Shown: positions 25,584-27,486 of the stretch, piece after piece | Layout: the number at the start of each line of letters is the position of its first letter | Numbering within the stretch: position 1 is the stretch's first letter | Assembly (NCBI GenBank): GCA_032718475.1 | Contig: JAUCBJ010003322.1 | Span: 1 to 27,486, forward strand | Source of the DNA: Nemertoderma westbladi | Taxonomy: Eukaryota; Xenacoelomorpha; Nemertodermatida; Nemertodermatidae | DNA: 27,486 nt | Reading direction: 5' to 3' | Notes under the pieces: generated by a model | What the model was told of the DNA's origin: nothing | Databases searched by the model: none | The model's input: only the letters and a program-made list of their open reading frames with translations | Made by a program: the position numbers and the translations under genes

Positions 25584-27486
25584 TTAAGACAAGTTTGGGA
25601 TACACTAAACATCAAGTATGGTAATAGGAATAACATCGCTGGGTATTTGTATGCAAAGTTAGTAGCGCCCCGAAAGTTTATTAGCAGCGGAATTATCGAG
25701 TTTTCCGATGAGATTCAGGAGATCTGTAGACAATTAGATTGGCTAGGTAAGTCTCAGGAGTATCAGAATGCTATGGTTATTAGAGCAGTGGCTTCTACTT
25801 TACCGAAGGGTGGAGTAGGTACACGCTGGGATAAGAAAGTGTTATATATGATGGAACAACAACGACGAGACCCTACCATGGCTGATCTCATGTCATTCCT
25901 AGATGGAGAAGTGAAATTACAGCTCCTGAAACTGTCCAGAGAGAAGACACCGGAAAACAAGGTAAGCGAAAAACCCGTCTCTAGGAGAAAGGTAACACCA
26001 GTGTGTTATACAGACGACGGCGAAAGCCAGACTTCTCAAGGAGAAGATAGCGGGAAAGACACTGAGAGATCTTATTATGTCAATAAAATGCCTAAAGATC
26101 AGGTAAGTAAATTCAAGTCTCGAGCAAATGACAGGAGAGAACAGGTAAGAAAAACTCCTCCCACGTCTCCCAAGAGAATTCCGGTGAGAAAGCCCGAAGA
26201 AAAGGCAAGTGTACACAATGTGACTCAAAATAAGGTAAGTAACATCAAACCAAAATGTGCGCTGTGTGACGGGACCCACCGTTTGAATATGTGTGATGAA
26301 TTCCTGAAGAAGTCATTAACGGAGAGACGCGAAGTCATGTGGGATAAGCGGTTATGTTATAATTGCCTCAGACAAGGACACCAACGGCGTACCTGTTTCT
26401 CTGATATAAGGTGTGCAAAGTGTGGTGCGAAACATCATATCTTGTTGCATGCTGAATTCGAGCGAAATAGTCCGAATCAGGTAAGTGATTCCGAGCTACA
26501 TGTCCAATTCAGTGATGTGAACGACACTGATCAATCTGAGATGGAAGGATTCTATACGGACGAGTTCTCCGACGAAAACGAATCCTGTTACATGATAAAT
26601 ACCGCAGTGTATCGAGCACTCACCTATGAAAAGGATACAGACAACGACTTCACTCTAACTACTTCTGAGCGACAACCATCTTGGAAAGAGCCATCTTCCA
26701 ATATAGGGATCCGAGAGTTTCCTGTGGTGCAAGTAAGGGTTCACGGACCTAAGAGGAGTTATGTAGTGAACGCCCTCCTTGACTCCGGTAATACAGGAAC
26801 ATTCATCGACAAAGAGCTAGCCGAAGATATATTTGCTGGACAACCCAAGTTCCAAACTAAGCTCAACATGTCCGGCATTATGCAAGTTTGGAAATCTACA
26901 ATAACAGCGGATTATTATGTAGGAGCGTTGTCCACCCCCCAGGACGAACTAGGAGAACATAGCATAAGGTCAGTGAAAATGGTGGCTATAAAGAACTTCG
27001 CTACTACTCAAGCAGACCTTTATAATTGGGACGAGGATGAGAGCATCCAACATCTTAACATACCTCGATTCCAGACTGATTATCCTGGAGTGCAAATACT
27101 CATCGGCCAAAACGCGCATGAGGCGCTGGAGACATTAGAGAAACGGCCTGCTCAACCGCAGCCACTACAGACCTATGCGGTAAGAACTAGAGTAGGTTGG
27201 TACTTTACTGGCCCTTCCCGTAGAACACTCAGAGAAAGACTACCGCAAGAGCGCGTCTACCAGGTGAGTGAATGGGAATATGATACTAGTGAGGGAGACG
27301 ATTTAACTGAGGGAACCCCATACTCCTCAGATAACGACGACGTGCACCAGCTTTTTGATGAGGAGAATACCATCGATCTCCTTAAGGAAAGCGAGGCTTG
27401 GCAAAACCAAGTTAACTTATGTCAACTTCTCTATCCATCTGAACGAGAAGCTTATAACGACGAGTTAAATGACGTCATTGAGCGTT
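25584..27486 (+). CDS. BEL Gag C-terminus, zinc knuckles and aspartic protease (open to window end)
   Basis: Continuous open frame of more than 630 codons from the TTAA at 25584 to the window end, with no stop. It opens with QVWDTLNIKYG and a DUF1759-type helical region (FSDEIQEICRQLDWLG, MADLMSFLDGEVKLQ). A Ser/Lys/Arg-rich linker follows, with repeated (K/Q)VS motifs (see the splice-site finding). Three zinc-binding knuckles come next: CALCDGTHRLNMC (26256), CYNCLRQGHQRRTC (26355) and CAKCGAKHHILLH (26412). An acidic linker leads to the aspartic protease active site ALLDSGNTGTFID (GAC at 26781) and the IGQNAHEAL and RVGWYFTGP blocks. The order is classic BEL/Pao Gag-Pol. The capsid and knuckles package RNA, and the protease would process the polyprotein. 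RT lies beyond the edge. Confidence 0.92.
25959..26486 (+). promoter_or_regulatory. Cluster of 5' splice-site consensus sequences
   Basis: AAG|GTAAGC (25959), CAG|GTAAGT (26100), CAG|GTAAGA (26142), AAG|GTAAGT (26232) and CAG|GTAAGT (26478), plus the weaker AAG|GTAACA (25989). Two more follow downstream, GCG|GTAAGA (27177) and CAG|GTGAGT (27261). Every one begins on a codon boundary of the Gag frame. They would make strong U1 snRNA binding sites. Whether any is used is not shown by sequence. Confidence 0.6.

Larger units (their letters stand above)
19642..27486 (+). mobile_element. BEL/Pao LTR retrotransposon, 5' part (continues beyond the window)
   Basis: Gag-Pol organisation: long Gag, DUF1759-like region, three zinc knuckles, then an aspartic protease (DSG) with the following GWYFTGP segment typical of BEL/Pao polyproteins. 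RT, RNase H, integrase and the 3' LTR lie past 27486. The left boundary is a guess that includes the tandem duplication; without the 3' LTR for comparison the 5' LTR cannot be delimited. Most codons remain open, so the insertion is fairly young. It has one frameshift and one nested piggyBac-like insertion. Confidence 0.8.

Noticed and set aside
25763-26279. Minus-strand frames opposite the Gag C-terminus
   Set aside because: The plus strand carries the continuous zinc-knuckle/protease frame; these are shadows.

Overview
This window looks like repeat-rich nuclear DNA from an animal, most likely a marine invertebrate. There are no bacterial-style gene clusters. The identifiable coding sequence is mostly retrotransposon-derived and broken by frameshifts, nested insertions and microsatellites. 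The palindromes AGGCCT and ACCGGT recur in AT-rich context (for example near 476, 986, 1023, 19407, 21031 and 21155-21400). From memory that flavour resembles echinoderm or related deuterostome DNA, but this taxonomic guess is weak.

Layout, left to right. 1-2200 is AT-rich non-coding DNA with two long poly-G tracts, a tRNA-like or MITE-like inverted repeat (1565-1735) and a hairpin (1998-2030). 2577-6324 on the plus strand is one broken gene: a 24/48-bp minisatellite encoding octapeptide repeats, then a Pro/Thr/Ser/Lys-rich disordered region, then a Ulp1/SENP-type (C48) cysteine protease with its catalytic residues present, then a short coiled coil. Its frames change at a G7 run and at an A7 run. 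On the minus strand, 7062-7370 is a possible PH-like exon. It sits directly beside a (GTAT)n microsatellite of about 1.4 kb (7403-8804).

9092-17920 is a LINE graveyard. A minus-strand LINE fragment (about 9092-10250) has an endonuclease domain. A minus-strand CCHC zinc-knuckle fragment lies at 10905-11306. A plus-strand CR1/Jockey-type LINE (about 11375-17920) has ORF1, endonuclease, RT and a (TAA)n tail. It is split by a minus-strand RTE-like LINE (14280-16778) flanked by a 14-bp target-site duplication, and cut again by a foldback palindrome (17482-17598).

17921-21534 is non-coding. Its right part is probably the LTR/leader of the next element and carries a 289-bp tandem duplication and leader repeats. 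21535-27486 is the 5' part of a BEL/Pao LTR retrotransposon: an unusually long Gag with coiled coils, a DUF1759-like region, three zinc-binding knuckles and an aspartic-protease DSG motif, running off the right edge. The Gag is broken by one frameshift near 22004-22149 and by a 1554-bp non-autonomous piggyBac-like element (24030-25583) in a TTAA site. Removing that element with one TTAA copy puts the reading frame back in register.

The most unusual signals are: (i) a cluster of near-perfect 5' splice-site consensus sequences, all in the same codon phase, in the BEL gag around the zinc knuckles; (ii) the octapeptide-repeat/Ulp1 gene; (iii) the piggyBac-like element with five 163-bp repeats built around a 12-bp palindrome; and (iv) the giant tetranucleotide array next to a candidate splice acceptor. 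I found no rRNA, tRNA gene, CRISPR array or bacterial operon.
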